Source of the DNA: Aquimarina sp. Aq107 | GTDB lineage: Bacteria; Bacteroidota; Bacteroidia; Flavobacteriales; Flavobacteriaceae | NCBI RefSeq assembly: GCF_943733665.1 | Contig: NZ_OX030782.1 | Span: 2,444,501-2,508,500, forward strand | Reading direction: 5' to 3' | Length of the DNA stretch: 64,000 nt | Part shown: positions 1-8,873 of the stretch, piece by piece | Layout of the letters: every line of letters starts with the position of its first letter | Position numbering within the stretch: the stretch's first letter is position 1 | The notes under the pieces: model-generated | Database searches by the model: none | Told to the model about the DNA's origin: nothing | What the model saw: the letters and a program-made list of their open reading frames with translations, nothing else | Program-made: the position numbers and the translations under genes

Positions 1-15
1 TACTAATAATATATT

Positions 16-534
16 CTAACTTTTAGGATATAAAAATGATTGCTCAACTTCAAAATCTACTACTCCATCCTTTCTAACATCATAAATAATAAATAATTGC
101 CCCCAATAAACTCCATCAGTAAAATCTGCTATAATCCATTTATGATTTAATAGTCTTACTTTATTGATTGCCATATGACCCTCCATTCCCCCAAAAGGAA
201 CTATTGGATTATCAGCTCCAGCTTTATTCTGACTAATAATTTGATCACTAATAGTTAACTCTAACTTCTTAGCATCATATCCTTGTTCTTCAAAATAATT
301 AATAGCTTCTTCATCACTTTCTAATGAGAAATAAGTTAGCTCAAGGATTTTATCTATTAATGAATCTTTTTCTATATCTCTAGATTTTAACTCATCTTCT
401 TTCTCTTCTATTTTTGCCATCAGGTTATCTATCTTACCATCATAAGATTCCTTGGCTTTTTTAGCATTCATAAATTGAAACAATATGAATAATACTGAAA
501 AAATAAATAGGTATAGAAATATTCTACTTCTCAT
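16..534 (-). CDS. Hypothetical membrane-anchored protein
   Basis: This encodes 172 residues that I do not recognise as a named family. Residues 5-22 form one hydrophobic segment after a short basic N-terminus, so it is probably an N-terminal membrane anchor or uncleaved signal. Residues 25-60 are highly charged and predicted coiled coil, and the rest is a soluble domain with the pattern HKWIIADFTDGVYWGQLF. The start lies 1 base after the stop of the upstream MBL-fold gene, so the two are almost certainly co-transcribed. Function unknown; the domain most likely faces the periplasm (inference). Confidence 0.75.
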   Translation of the reverse strand: MRSRIFLYLFIFSVLFILFQFMNAKKAKESYDGKIDNLMAKIEEKEDELKSRDIEKDSLIDKILELTYFSLESDEEAINYFEEQGYDAKKLELTISDQIISQNKAGADNPIVPFGGMEGHMAINKVRLLNHKWIIADFTDGVYWGQLFIIYDVRKDGVVDFEVEQSFLYPKS

Positions 535-535
535 A

Positions 536-1297
536 TTAGATTGTAATTTTTAAATTATCGTAGGCTAAAAAAACGTTTTCCGGTAATTGTTGTTGCACTT
601 CTTCATGAAATCCAAGCATATGACTTATATGTGTCAGATATGCCTTTTCAGGTTTTACTTCATTAATAAACTCTAATGCTTCTTCTAAATTAAAATGAGA
701 GTGATGTGGTTCAATTCTAAGAGCATTTACAACCAATACTTTCACTCCTTTTAATTTTTCTATTTCCTTTTCTTCAATAGTTTTTACATCAGTTAGATAA
801 GCAAAATCTTTAAATCTAAATCCAAAAACTTGTAATCGATTGTGCATTAAATCGATTGGAATCACATCCAGGTTACCCAGTGAAAATGGTTGGTTAGTTA
901 GTTCATTTTCTATAACACTGGGTGCTCCTGGATACTTATTTTCTGAAGAAAATATATAGCTAAATCTTGTTCTTAAAGAATTTAATACTCTTTTATGTGC
1001 ATAAACTGGAATATCTCCTTGTCTAAAAAAGAATGGCCTTATATCATCCATACCCATGGTATGATCCGCATGTTCATGAGTAAAAATTATCCCATCAATT
1101 CTATCCACTTCATTTGTGAGCATTTGTTGTCTAAAATCGGGGCCACAATCAATAACATATTTATATTCATCCCAAGAAATCAATACGGACACTCGCAATC
1201 TCTTATCCTTTTCATCTTTACTAAGGCATACGGGATGTGTACTTCCTATTATTGGAATCCCTTGTGATGTTCCTGTACCAAGAAATGTAACTTCCAT
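536..1297 (-). CDS. MBL-fold metallo-hydrolase (PhnP/RNase Z-like)
   Basis: This is a 253-residue cytosolic metallo-beta-lactamase-fold hydrolase. The N-terminus MEVTFLGTGTSQGIP is typical of the PhnP-like phosphodiesterase subgroup. The metal-binding motif THEHADH lies near residues 75-81, and later metal ligands are visible in YLTDV, HSHFN and LTHISH. PhnP-type enzymes hydrolyse cyclic phosphodiesters, but the real substrate here cannot be read from sequence. A -7-like box (TACATTTG on the minus strand, 1317-1324) sits just upstream of the start. The next gene follows 1 base after the stop. Confidence 0.9.
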   Translation of the reverse strand: MEVTFLGTGTSQGIPIIGSTHPVCLSKDEKDKRLRVSVLISWDEYKYVIDCGPDFRQQMLTNEVDRIDGIIFTHEHADHTMGMDDIRPFFFRQGDIPVYAHKRVLNSLRTRFSYIFSSENKYPGAPSVIENELTNQPFSLGNLDVIPIDLMHNRLQVFGFRFKDFAYLTDVKTIEEKEIEKLKGVKVLVVNALRIEPHHSHFNLEEALEFINEVKPEKAYLTHISHMLGFHEEVQQQLPENVFLAYDNLKITI

Positions 1298-1316
1298 ATA
1301 GCATGTTGACTAAAGG

Positions 1317-1324
1317 CAAATGTA
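1317..1324 (-). promoter_or_regulatory. TAnnTTTG -7 box of the MBL-hydrolase operon
   Basis: The minus strand reads TACATTTG, matching the Bacteroidota primary-sigma -7 consensus. It lies 20 bases before the ATG at 1297, giving a predicted leader of about 12 nt. Confidence 0.5.
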
Positions 1325-1470
1325 ATTATAATTTTTTTGCTCAAAAAGTAATTCATTTCGACACTTTATTATTTATATCTATTATAAAATGCGAAAAATT
1401 GCTTTCAGATTTTTTTAATAATACTTAATCTATTAGTAACTTTACATAAACAAAAAAAGCCCATTTCGCT

Positions 1471-2919
1471 ATGCCTATTACTATCATGGGAGATAAGGAA
1501 TTCGAGTCCGTCCCTTCGCTTAAGAGTAAAGCCTTACGAATCAATCTAAATGCCAACATCTATGGAACCTTCGCAGAGATAGGTGCCGGTCAAGAAACAG
1601 CACGTAATTTTTTTAGAGCCGGAGGTGCATCTGGTACTATTGCAAAGGCTATGAGTGCTTATGATAAAGATTTTAGTGATGCCATCTATGGAATAGAAGA
1701 TGATAAACGCTATGTAACCGAGGCCCGATTAAAAAAGATGTTGAAACATGAAGTACGTCTTATAGAAGAGCGAATACAAAGAGAAAAACATCCAAATAAA
1801 CTATTTTTTAGTTATGCAAATACAGTAGCTACTATTGATTTTGCTAAGAAATATAAAGGACATGGTTGGGTTGGTATCCGATATCAAACTAAACCGGATG
1901 AAGACTACAATGAAATAATACTTCATATCCGTTTTCATGAAAACGATGCTAAACTGCAGCAAATGACCTTGGGGGTTTTGGGAGTTAACCTAATTTATGG
2001 AGCTTATTATAAATATGATAATCCAAAAAAATTACTTCGTTATTTATATGATCACTTAGATAAAGACCAAATTGAAATTGACACTATTAATTTTTCTGGT
2101 CCAAGATTTAAAAAAGTAGATAACCGATTAATGAGTTTACAATTGGTTAAAAATGGAATGACGGAAGCAGTAATGTTTGGACCTGATGGTAATAATGTTT
2201 TACCTGCTGCTGTATTATATAAAAAGAATATCCTAGCTCTAAGAGGAAGTTTTAGACCAGTGACCAAAGTAAATATGGATATTTATAAGAAGTCACTTAA
2301 TATGTTCCTTAATGAGAATAAGGTACGTAAAGAGAAAACAATTGAAATTTTTGAAATCACCTTATCCAACCTTAGAGCCGAAGGAGAAATCGATGAAGAA
2401 GATTTTATGTCTAGAGCTAGATTATTATGCTCTTTAGGACAGACTGTAATGATTTCTAATTTCCAGGAATATTATAAAGTTGTAGAATACTTTTCTAATT
2501 ATACTAAAGAGCGTATGGCACTTTCCATGGGCGTAAATAATCTAGTAGATATATTTGATGAAAAATACTATAGACATTTAAGTGGTGGTATTCTAGAGGC
2601 TTTCGGAAAACTCTTCTTTAAAGACCTAAAAGTATATTTATATCCGTTAAAAGACCCTAAAACTGGAGACTTAACTACAAGTGAAAACCTTAAGGTACAT
2701 CCTAGAATGAAAGAATTATATAAATTCTTTAAATACAATGGTAAACTTCAAGATATTGTAGATTTTGACCCTTCTATAATGGATATTTATTCTAGAGAAG
2801 TGCTTCAAAAAATTCAAGAAGGAGAACCTGGATGGGAAGAACAATTACCTGAACTTATTCCAGAAATGATAAAGGAAAATAATTTCTTTGGTTATAAAGA
2901 AACTGAAAAAGTACAATAA
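1471..2919 (+). CDS. Conserved Bacteroidota protein, function unknown
   Basis: This encodes 482 residues, cytosolic by appearance: no signal peptide and no membrane segment. The N-terminal stretch (FESVPSLKSKALRINLN, then IYGTFAEIGAGQETARNFFR) is a strongly conserved Bacteroidota family often carrying an incorrect 'TonB-dependent receptor' label in databases. Nothing in the sequence supports a receptor: there is no plug, barrel or signal. The start could be Met-1 or Met-6 (1486); homologues as I remember them usually begin shortly before the KEFESVPSLKSK motif. It stands alone on the plus strand. Role unknown. Confidence 0.8.
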   Translation: MPITIMGDKEFESVPSLKSKALRINLNANIYGTFAEIGAGQETARNFFRAGGASGTIAKAMSAYDKDFSDAIYGIEDDKRYVTEARLKKMLKHEVRLIEERIQREKHPNKLFFSYANTVATIDFAKKYKGHGWVGIRYQTKPDEDYNEIILHIRFHENDAKLQQMTLGVLGVNLIYGAYYKYDNPKKLLRYLYDHLDKDQIEIDTINFSGPRFKKVDNRLMSLQLVKNGMTEAVMFGPDGNNVLPAAVLYKKNILALRGSFRPVTKVNMDIYKKSLNMFLNENKVRKEKTIEIFEITLSNLRAEGEIDEEDFMSRARLLCSLGQTVMISNFQEYYKVVEYFSNYTKERMALSMGVNNLVDIFDEKYYRHLSGGILEAFGKLFFKDLKVYLYPLKDPKTGDLTTSENLKVHPRMKELYKFFKYNGKLQDIVDFDPSIMDIYSREVLQKIQEGEPGWEEQLPELIPEMIKENNFFGYKETEKVQ

Positions 2920-3024
2920 ACAAATATTTAATTTTTTTATCGTAATAAATAATTACGGACTAATCATAAATAGAAGTATACTAGTATATATCGGTCATAT
3001 CTAATTCTGAAAACTAAAATATTC

Positions 3025-3074
3025 TACTCTGCACAATAAATCACCACCTAAAATCAAGTGATTTATTGAGAGTA
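3025..3074. repeat. Inverted repeat in the 2920-3152 gap
   Basis: An 11-bp perfect stem (CAATAAATCAC at 3034-3044 with GTGATTTATTG at 3058-3068) is extended by a 6-bp outer stem (TACTCT/AGAGTA) across a 3-base bulge; the loop is 13 nt. There is no T-tract, so it is not a typical terminator. It could be a structured 5' leader of the downstream DUF1801 gene or a protein-binding site. Confidence 0.5.
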
Positions 3075-3152
3075 AAGAATATAAATGAAGAATACTCTTT
3101 ATCATACAATAAATAAACCACTAAAGAATTTAAAACCTTTTTTTAGTAACCT

Positions 3153-3581
3153 ATGCAACAAATATCAGTCACAACCAATCCCAAAATTGCATCGGTTTAT
3201 GAAAAATATCCTGACTTAGTTAAGGATAAAATAATGGAGCTTCGTAATTTAATTATAGAAACAGCTAAAGAGATAGAAGACATACAAAGTATTGAAGAAA
3301 CATTAAAATGGGGAGAACCAAGTTTTTTAGTAAAAAAAGGGAGTACAATAAGAATCAATTGGAAAAAGAGTACTCCAAATCAATATGGTATGTATTTTCA
3401 ATGTACAAGTAAATTAATCACCACATTTAGAGTTTTATATAAAGACACCTTTCAATTCGAAGGAAATCGGGCGATAATTTTTCCTATGACATGTGATATT
3501 CCTAAAAAACAACTAAAAAACTGCATTACTGCTGCCTTAAACTACCACAAGGTAAAACATCTACCTACTTTAGGTATTTAA
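3153..3581 (+). CDS. DUF1801 domain protein
   Basis: This 142-residue soluble protein matches the DUF1801 family in size and pattern: an N-terminal helix with YPDLVKDKIMELRNLI, then ETLKWGEPSF, and a central strand region with INWKKSTPNQYGMYF. The fold belongs to the SRPBCC-unrelated YdhG/YjhX-like small proteins; its biochemical role is not established. It is monocistronic and ends at a bidirectional terminator shared with bcp. Confidence 0.85.
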   Translation: MQQISVTTNPKIASVYEKYPDLVKDKIMELRNLIIETAKEIEDIQSIEETLKWGEPSFLVKKGSTIRINWKKSTPNQYGMYFQCTSKLITTFRVLYKDTFQFEGNRAIIFPMTCDIPKKQLKNCITAALNYHKVKHLPTLGI

Positions 3582-3586
3582 AAAAG

Positions 3587-3624
3587 AAAGGCATATGTAC
3601 TTTTCAGTATATATGCCTTTAAAA
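3587..3624. terminator. Bidirectional terminator between DUF1801 gene and bcp
   Basis: A 15-bp stem (AAAGGCATATGTACT with AGTATATATGCCTTT, one mismatch) is flanked by A-rich and T-rich runs on both sides, serving the two convergent genes. Confidence 0.75.
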
Positions 3625-3646
3625 TCTTCTATGATATAATACTATA

Positions 3647-4096
3647 TTAAAGAATTTGAGCAGCGTGATCCTTGGTTTTTATTTTAGTAATAACTTCAGT
3701 AAGAACCGAATTTTCGTCTATTACAAAAGTAGTTCTATGAATTCCATCATATTCTTTACCCATAAACTTCTTAGGCCCCCAAACATTAAAAGCTTCTATA
3801 ACCTTCTTATCTTCATCCGCTAGTAATGGATAAGGTAATTCATATTTATTCTTGAAATTTTGTTGACGCTTTGCACTATCTGCACTAACACCAAGAATTT
3901 CATATCCTTGAGATTGAAACGTTTGATAATTATCTTTAAGATTACATGCCTCTGCTGTGCATCCTGGTGTGCTAGCTTTCGGGTAGAAAAAAACAACTAA
4001 TTTTTTTCCTTTATAGTCTTCTAAACTAATAGTATTTCCATCTTGATCTAATGCCGAGAAATTAGGAGCTTTATCTCCTACTTTTAATGATGTCAT
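3647..4096 (-). CDS. bcp: Thioredoxin-dependent thiol peroxidase (Bcp/PrxQ)
   Basis: This is a 149-residue peroxiredoxin of the Bcp/PrxQ class that reduces H2O2 and organic hydroperoxides with thioredoxin as electron donor. The peroxidatic cysteine lies in FYPKASTPGCTAEACNLKDN (about residues 37-56); the second cysteine five residues later (GCTAEAC) is the PrxQ-type resolving Cys. The length is normal for the family. It is a cytosolic, single gene transcribed convergently with the DUF1801 gene. Confidence 0.93.
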   Translation of the reverse strand: MTSLKVGDKAPNFSALDQDGNTISLEDYKGKKLVVFFYPKASTPGCTAEACNLKDNYQTFQSQGYEILGVSADSAKRQQNFKNKYELPYPLLADEDKKVIEAFNVWGPKKFMGKEYDGIHRTTFVIDENSVLTEVITKIKTKDHAAQIL

Positions 4097-4266
4097 TTTA
4101 TTACAATTAAATTGAACACTTAAAAATTTAAGTTTGTTTAAAGTTTTTTGATAAAATTAAAACAAAAAAGACAATTCAGCGATAATTTTATTAAAAATTT
4201 AAGCTTTGATAAGTAAGAAATAAGCTCATAAATATTCATATTTTAGCAGAAAATAATTCTATTCAT

Positions 4267-4917
4267 ATGACTAAAAAGGAAAAGGTAGATTTTACTATCC
4301 AAACACTTAAGGAATTATATCCCAGAATACCAATTCCATTAGATCATAAAGATCCTTATACACTATTAATCGCTGTATTGATGAGCGCTCAAAGTACAGA
4401 TGTTAGGGTTAATAAAATCACTCCTCTCCTATTTGAACGTGCAGATAATCCATACAGAATGGTACAATTATCTGTTGAAGAAATAAGAGAAATTATAAAA
4501 CCTGTAGGATTAAGTCCTATGAAATCAAAAGGAATTCACGGTCTATCCAAAATATTAATTGAAAAACATAACGGAGAAGTACCTCAAAGTTTTGAAGATT
4601 TAGAAGAGTTACCAGCTGTTGGACATAAAACCGCTAGTGTAGTGATGTCTCAAGCTTTTGGAGTACCCGCATTTCCTGTCGACACACATATTCATCGATT
4701 GATGTATCGTTGGGGATTTAGTAACGGTAAAAATGTAACTCAAACTGAAAAGGATGCAAAACGTTTATTTCCAAGAGAATTATGGAACGATCTACATTTA
4801 CAAATTATTTGGTACGGACGAGAATACTCTCCTGCTAGAGGGTGGGATCTAGATAAAGATATAATAACAAAAACTATAGGAAGAAAAACGGTAATCAACG
4901 AGTATCTAAAAAAATAA
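4267..4917 (+). CDS. nth: Endonuclease III-type DNA glycosylase without 4Fe-4S cysteines
   Basis: This 216-residue HhH-GPD glycosylase removes oxidised pyrimidines from DNA and carries AP-lyase activity. The helix-hairpin-helix with catalytic lysine is visible as LPAVGHKTASVV (about residues 116-127), and the catalytic aspartate as FPVDTHIHR (about 138-146). The C-terminal region that normally holds the C-x6-C-x2-C-x5-C cluster instead reads YGREYSPARGWDLDKDIITK, with no cysteine. The reading frame is intact, so this is a cluster-less form and not damage. It ends in an intrinsic terminator. Confidence 0.9.
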   Translation: MTKKEKVDFTIQTLKELYPRIPIPLDHKDPYTLLIAVLMSAQSTDVRVNKITPLLFERADNPYRMVQLSVEEIREIIKPVGLSPMKSKGIHGLSKILIEKHNGEVPQSFEDLEELPAVGHKTASVVMSQAFGVPAFPVDTHIHRLMYRWGFSNGKNVTQTEKDAKRLFPRELWNDLHLQIIWYGREYSPARGWDLDKDIITKTIGRKTVINEYLKK

Positions 4918-4948
4918 AAGACCCGTTATTATCATAACAGGTCTTTTA
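4916..4948. terminator. Terminator after nth
   Basis: A hairpin with arms AAAAGACC/GGTCTTTT and inner GTTAT/ATAAC (one mismatched pair) lies directly after the nth stop. It is A/T-flanked on both sides, so it may also end the minus-strand 49-residue gene. Confidence 0.7.
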
Positions 4949-4960
4949 CAAAGTTTAGTT

Positions 4961-5110
4961 TTAATTTAGAAGCGCTTCAAACTTCATTTTATTGTAATCT
5001 ATAACACTTAAAGCCTTTGAGTAATTTAAAAGAAAATCTACTGTAATTTTCTTTGGTACTAATTGTTGTTGCTCCTCTTTGCGAGAAGACTTAAAGTAAA
5101 ATTTTGCCAT
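4961..5110 (-). CDS. Small conserved-looking protein, 49 residues
   Basis: An uninterrupted 49-residue frame begins MAKFYFKSSRKEEQQQ and ends MKFEALLN. It is charged, has no signal peptide and ends in a short helix-like segment (VDFLLNYSKALSVIDYNK). It fills the gap between nth and the sigma-factor gene exactly and runs in the same direction as the latter. A gene of this size beside these neighbours recurs in Flavobacteriaceae as far as I recall. Function unknown. Confidence 0.6.
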   Translation of the reverse strand: MAKFYFKSSRKEEQQQLVPKKITVDFLLNYSKALSVIDYNKMKFEALLN

Positions 5111-5184
5111 ATTAACTTATCTTAAATTAAGGGTTATTTTTTATAAATAACGACGGCAAATCTACTTTATTGCATAAAAAAATG

Positions 5185-5769
5185 TTAATTCGTTAAAACG
5201 ATATTGTTTTTCTCAATAACCTTTCTCAGATTTATCAAAGCATATCTCATTCTTCCAAGAGCAGTATTGATACTTACACCAGTCTTATCAGAAATTTCTT
5301 TGAAACTCATGTCTCTATACATTCTCATAACCAAAACCTCTTTTTGATCCTCTGGTAATTCTTGTATTAAATTACGTAAATCCTCTTCTACCTGGTCTTT
5401 GATTATTCTTTTTTCCGCATTAAGATCACCATCACTAATAATAGAGAATATACTAAACTCTCCATTATCCTCGAATTTAGGCATACGGTTACCTTTTCTA
5501 AAATGGTCTATTACCAAGTTATGTGCAATTCTCATCACCCAAGGTAAAAACTTTCCTTCTTCGTTATATTTTCCAAGTTTTAATGTACGGATAACCTTAA
5601 TAAAAGTATCCTGAAATATATCTTCAGACACATCTCTATCAAAAACTTTAGAATAAATAAAACTGTAAATTCGTTGTTTGTGACGTTCAATTAACGTAGA
5701 TAATGCACACTCGTCACCTTTGATGTAATTATTTACCAGAACAGCATCTGATATCTTGTAATCTTTCAT
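5185..5769 (-). CDS. ECF-type RNA polymerase sigma factor
   Basis: This 194-residue sigma-70-family ECF factor has region 2 at about residues 20-90 (LIERHKQRIYSFIYSK, then DIFQDTFIKVIRTL and FLPWVMRIAHNLVIDHFRK). Region 4 spans about 130-185 (LPEDQKEVLVMRMYRDMSFKEISDKTGVS, then a helix with GRMRYALINLRK). The ATG at 5769 is chosen over a GTG three codons earlier. No anti-sigma gene is adjacent. The target promoters cannot be deduced here. In Bacteroidota such stand-alone ECF factors often control growth or stress genes (family knowledge). Confidence 0.9.
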   Translation of the reverse strand: MKDYKISDAVLVNNYIKGDECALSTLIERHKQRIYSFIYSKVFDRDVSEDIFQDTFIKVIRTLKLGKYNEEGKFLPWVMRIAHNLVIDHFRKGNRMPKFEDNGEFSIFSIISDGDLNAEKRIIKDQVEEDLRNLIQELPEDQKEVLVMRMYRDMSFKEISDKTGVSINTALGRMRYALINLRKVIEKNNIVLTN

Positions 5770-5979
5770 ACCTATCACTTTATTTTAGTACCAACAAGCT
5801 TGGGGCTCGGGCTATGTTAAACTTAAAAGTAATGGTATACTATAGGCTATTCTTTTTAGATTTTGATTCAATTACTGGGGCTAATATAGTAACAATCATT
5901 GAAAATCAAACTATTTTCTGTTAATTTTTTTAACTTAACTTTCAATATCAATACTTTAGAATACTTCTTTAGTAATCAT

Positions 5980-5987
5980 TATATTTG
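5980..5987 (+). promoter_or_regulatory. TAnnTTTG -7 box of uvrA
   Basis: TATATTTG ends 21 bases before the uvrA ATG, predicting a leader of about 15 nt. An in-frame TTG at 5985 lies inside this box and so cannot be the start codon. Confidence 0.65.
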
Positions 5988-6008
5988 CCGTCACACCGCA
6001 TAATTGCT

Positions 6009-8789
6009 ATGATTCAAGACATTACTACCTTAGATCCAAAACATAATATATTAATTAAAGGGGCCAAACTGCATAACCTTAAAAATCTAGATGCGGCTAT
6101 ACCAAGAAATAAATTAGTGGTAATCACTGGGTTATCTGGTTCTGGTAAATCTAGTTTAGCATTTGATACATTATATGCCGAAGGACAACGAAGATATGTA
6201 GAAAGTCTTTCTTCTTATGCAAGACAATTCTTAGGACGACTTAACAAACCCAAGGTCGAATATATAAAAGGTATAGCTCCGGCAATTGCTATAGAGCAAA
6301 AAGTAAATTCTACTAATCCTAGATCTACAGTAGGTACTACTACAGAAATTTACGATTATCTAAAATTACTTTTTGCCAGAATAGGAAAAACCTACTCTCC
6401 TATCTCAGGTAATCAAGTAAAAAAAGATACAGTAACTGATGTAATCGAATATGTAAAAGAATGTGAAGAAGGTGAGAAACTGCTTTTACTTGCTCCAATA
6501 CACGTAGAGAGTGGAAGAACAACAGAAGAAAAACTTAAAGTATTACAACAACAGGGATATGCGCGTGTAAAGATTAATGATACTGTTTGCAGAATTGAAG
6601 AAGCTCATATCACAACAAAAGATACAGTTCATCTTGTTATAGATCGAATTATAAAAAGAGATAAAGAGGACTTCTATAATCGTTTGGCAGATGCAATAGC
6701 TTCAGCTTTCTTCGAAGGAAAAGGGACTTGTTACATTGAATCTCTAAAAGATAATAACTCCAGACAATTTAGTAATAAGTTTGAGTTGGATGGAATGACT
6801 TTTTTAGAGCCTAATGTTCATTTATTTAGTTTCAATAATCCGTATGGAGCATGTCCTGAATGCGAAGGATATGGAGATGTAATTGGTATTGATGAAGATC
6901 TAGTTATACCGAATACTTCTCTAAGCATATATGAAGGTGCCGTTTTTCCATGGAAAGGAGATACAATGAGTTGGTATAAAGATCAACTAGTTAACAGTGC
7001 ATACAAATTCGATTTCCCAATACACAAACCATATTTCGAATTATCTTCAGAACATAAAGAATTACTTTGGAAAGGAAATAAATATTTTGAAGGTATCGAT
7101 AGCTTTTTTATCGAACTAGAAGCAAAAGCTTACAAAATCCAAAATAGAGTAATGCTATCGCGCTATCGTGGTAAAACAAAATGTGCTACCTGTAAAGGAA
7201 AAAGATTACGTGCTGAAACAAACTATGTAAAAGTTGGTGATGCTACATTAACAGATCTTGTAGAAAAACCTTTAAATGAACTTTCTGATTTCTTTAAAAA
7301 TCTAGAACTAAATGAGTATGACTCACAAATTGGCAAGCGATTACTAAAAGAGATAAATAGTAGATTAGAATTCTTAGACAACGTAGGATTACAATATCTA
7401 ACGCTAAATCGTAAATCCAATACTTTATCTGGTGGAGAATCCCAAAGAATAAACTTAGCCACTTCTTTAGGAAGTAGTTTAGTAGGATCTATGTATATAT
7501 TAGATGAGCCAAGTATTGGTTTACACCCCAAAGACACCGAAAAACTGATAAAAGTGCTTCAGTCTTTACGGGATTTAGGAAATACAGTTATTGTTGTTGA
7601 ACATGATGAAGATATTATGAAAGCGGCAGATGTTATCCTAGATATAGGCCCCGAAGCAGGTACTTTTGGAGGTAATTTAGTTGCTAATGGTACTTTTGAT
7701 CAAATTCTAGCTTCTGATTCGCTAACAGCTAAATATCTAAATGGAGATCTAGAAATAGAAGTTCCAAAAGAAAGAAAAACTTCTAAATATTATTTAGAAA
7801 TTATTGGAGCAAGAGAGAATAATTTAAAGAATGTAGATGTAAAAATTCCGCTTGGAGTTTTTACTGCAATCACAGGAGTTTCGGGAAGTGGTAAAAGTAC
7901 GTTAGTTAAAAAAATTGTATACCCATCTGTACTAAAACAATTAGGCGGATACGGAGAAAAAGCTGGGCAGTTTACAGAATTAAAAGGAAATTATAGTAAT
8001 ATAAAACATGTAGAATTTGTAGATCAAAACCCAATTGGTCGTTCCTCGAGATCTAATCCAGTGACCTATATTAAGGCATATGATGATATTAGAGCACTTT
8101 TTGCTAGTCAAAAACTTTCGAAAATTCGTAATTATCAATCTAAGCACTTTTCTTTTAATGTAGATGGCGGACGTTGCGAAACTTGCAAAGGCGAAGGAGA
8201 AGTTACCATTGAAATGCAGTTTATGGCCGATGTACATTTAGAATGTGAAACATGTGGAGGAAAACGATTTAAGAAAGATTTACTAGAAGTAACTTTTGAA
8301 GATAAAAATATTGATGATATCCTTACGATGACTATTGATAGTGCTATTGATTTTTTCTCAAAACACAGTCAGGCAAAAATCATAAGAAAGCTTCAACCTT
8401 TACAAGATGTTGGTTTAGGATATGTACAATTAGGCCAAAGCTCCTCTACCCTTTCTGGAGGAGAAGCACAACGAATAAAGCTTGCGTCATTTCTAGTAAA
8501 AGGGAATACAAAAGACAAAGCTTTGTTTATTTTTGATGAACCAACAACTGGGTTGCATTTTCACGATATCAAAAAATTATTAAAATCATTTAATGAGTTA
8601 ATTGCAAAAGGGCACTCTATTTTAGTTATTGAGCATAACTTAGATTTGGTAAAATGCGCTGATTATGTGATTGATTTAGGTCCAGAAGGCGGAAAAAATG
8701 GAGGAATTATTGTTGCTCAAGGGACTCCGGAAGAAGTTAGTAAAAATAAAAAATCGTACACTGGTCAATATCTAAAAGACAAACTCTAA
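6009..8789 (+). CDS. uvrA: Excinuclease ABC subunit A
   Basis: This 926-residue UvrA recognises damage in nucleotide excision repair as a dimeric ATPase and loads UvrB. There are two ABC modules: Walker A GLSGSGKSSLAF near residue 42 with signature LSGGESQRINLA near 473, and Walker A GVSGSGKSTLVK near 623 with signature LSGGEAQRIKLA near 814. Zinc-binding cysteine pairs appear at CPECEGYG (about 282), CATCKGKR (about 391) and CETCKGEGE (about 722). The ATG at 6009 fits the family length (about 930-940) and the promoter position; an upstream in-frame TTG lies within the -7 box. It is probably monocistronic. Confidence 0.97.
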   Translation: MIQDITTLDPKHNILIKGAKLHNLKNLDAAIPRNKLVVITGLSGSGKSSLAFDTLYAEGQRRYVESLSSYARQFLGRLNKPKVEYIKGIAPAIAIEQKVNSTNPRSTVGTTTEIYDYLKLLFARIGKTYSPISGNQVKKDTVTDVIEYVKECEEGEKLLLLAPIHVESGRTTEEKLKVLQQQGYARVKINDTVCRIEEAHITTKDTVHLVIDRIIKRDKEDFYNRLADAIASAFFEGKGTCYIESLKDNNSRQFSNKFELDGMTFLEPNVHLFSFNNPYGACPECEGYGDVIGIDEDLVIPNTSLSIYEGAVFPWKGDTMSWYKDQLVNSAYKFDFPIHKPYFELSSEHKELLWKGNKYFEGIDSFFIELEAKAYKIQNRVMLSRYRGKTKCATCKGKRLRAETNYVKVGDATLTDLVEKPLNELSDFFKNLELNEYDSQIGKRLLKEINSRLEFLDNVGLQYLTLNRKSNTLSGGESQRINLATSLGSSLVGSMYILDEPSIGLHPKDTEKLIKVLQSLRDLGNTVIVVEHDEDIMKAADVILDIGPEAGTFGGNLVANGTFDQILASDSLTAKYLNGDLEIEVPKERKTSKYYLEIIGARENNLKNVDVKIPLGVFTAITGVSGSGKSTLVKKIVYPSVLKQLGGYGEKAGQFTELKGNYSNIKHVEFVDQNPIGRSSRSNPVTYIKAYDDIRALFASQKLSKIRNYQSKHFSFNVDGGRCETCKGEGEVTIEMQFMADVHLECETCGGKRFKKDLLEVTFEDKNIDDILTMTIDSAIDFFSKHSQAKIIRKLQPLQDVGLGYVQLGQSSSTLSGGEAQRIKLASFLVKGNTKDKALFIFDEPTTGLHFHDIKKLLKSFNELIAKGHSILVIEHNLDLVKCADYVIDLGPEGGKNGGIIVAQGTPEEVSKNKKSYTGQYLKDKL

Positions 8790-8873
8790 AACATTAACAT
8801 AATTGTAATAATATATTCTGTAAAGTAAAAGGAAACATTCCGGCTAAGCTATCCAATAATTAAAATTAAAAGA

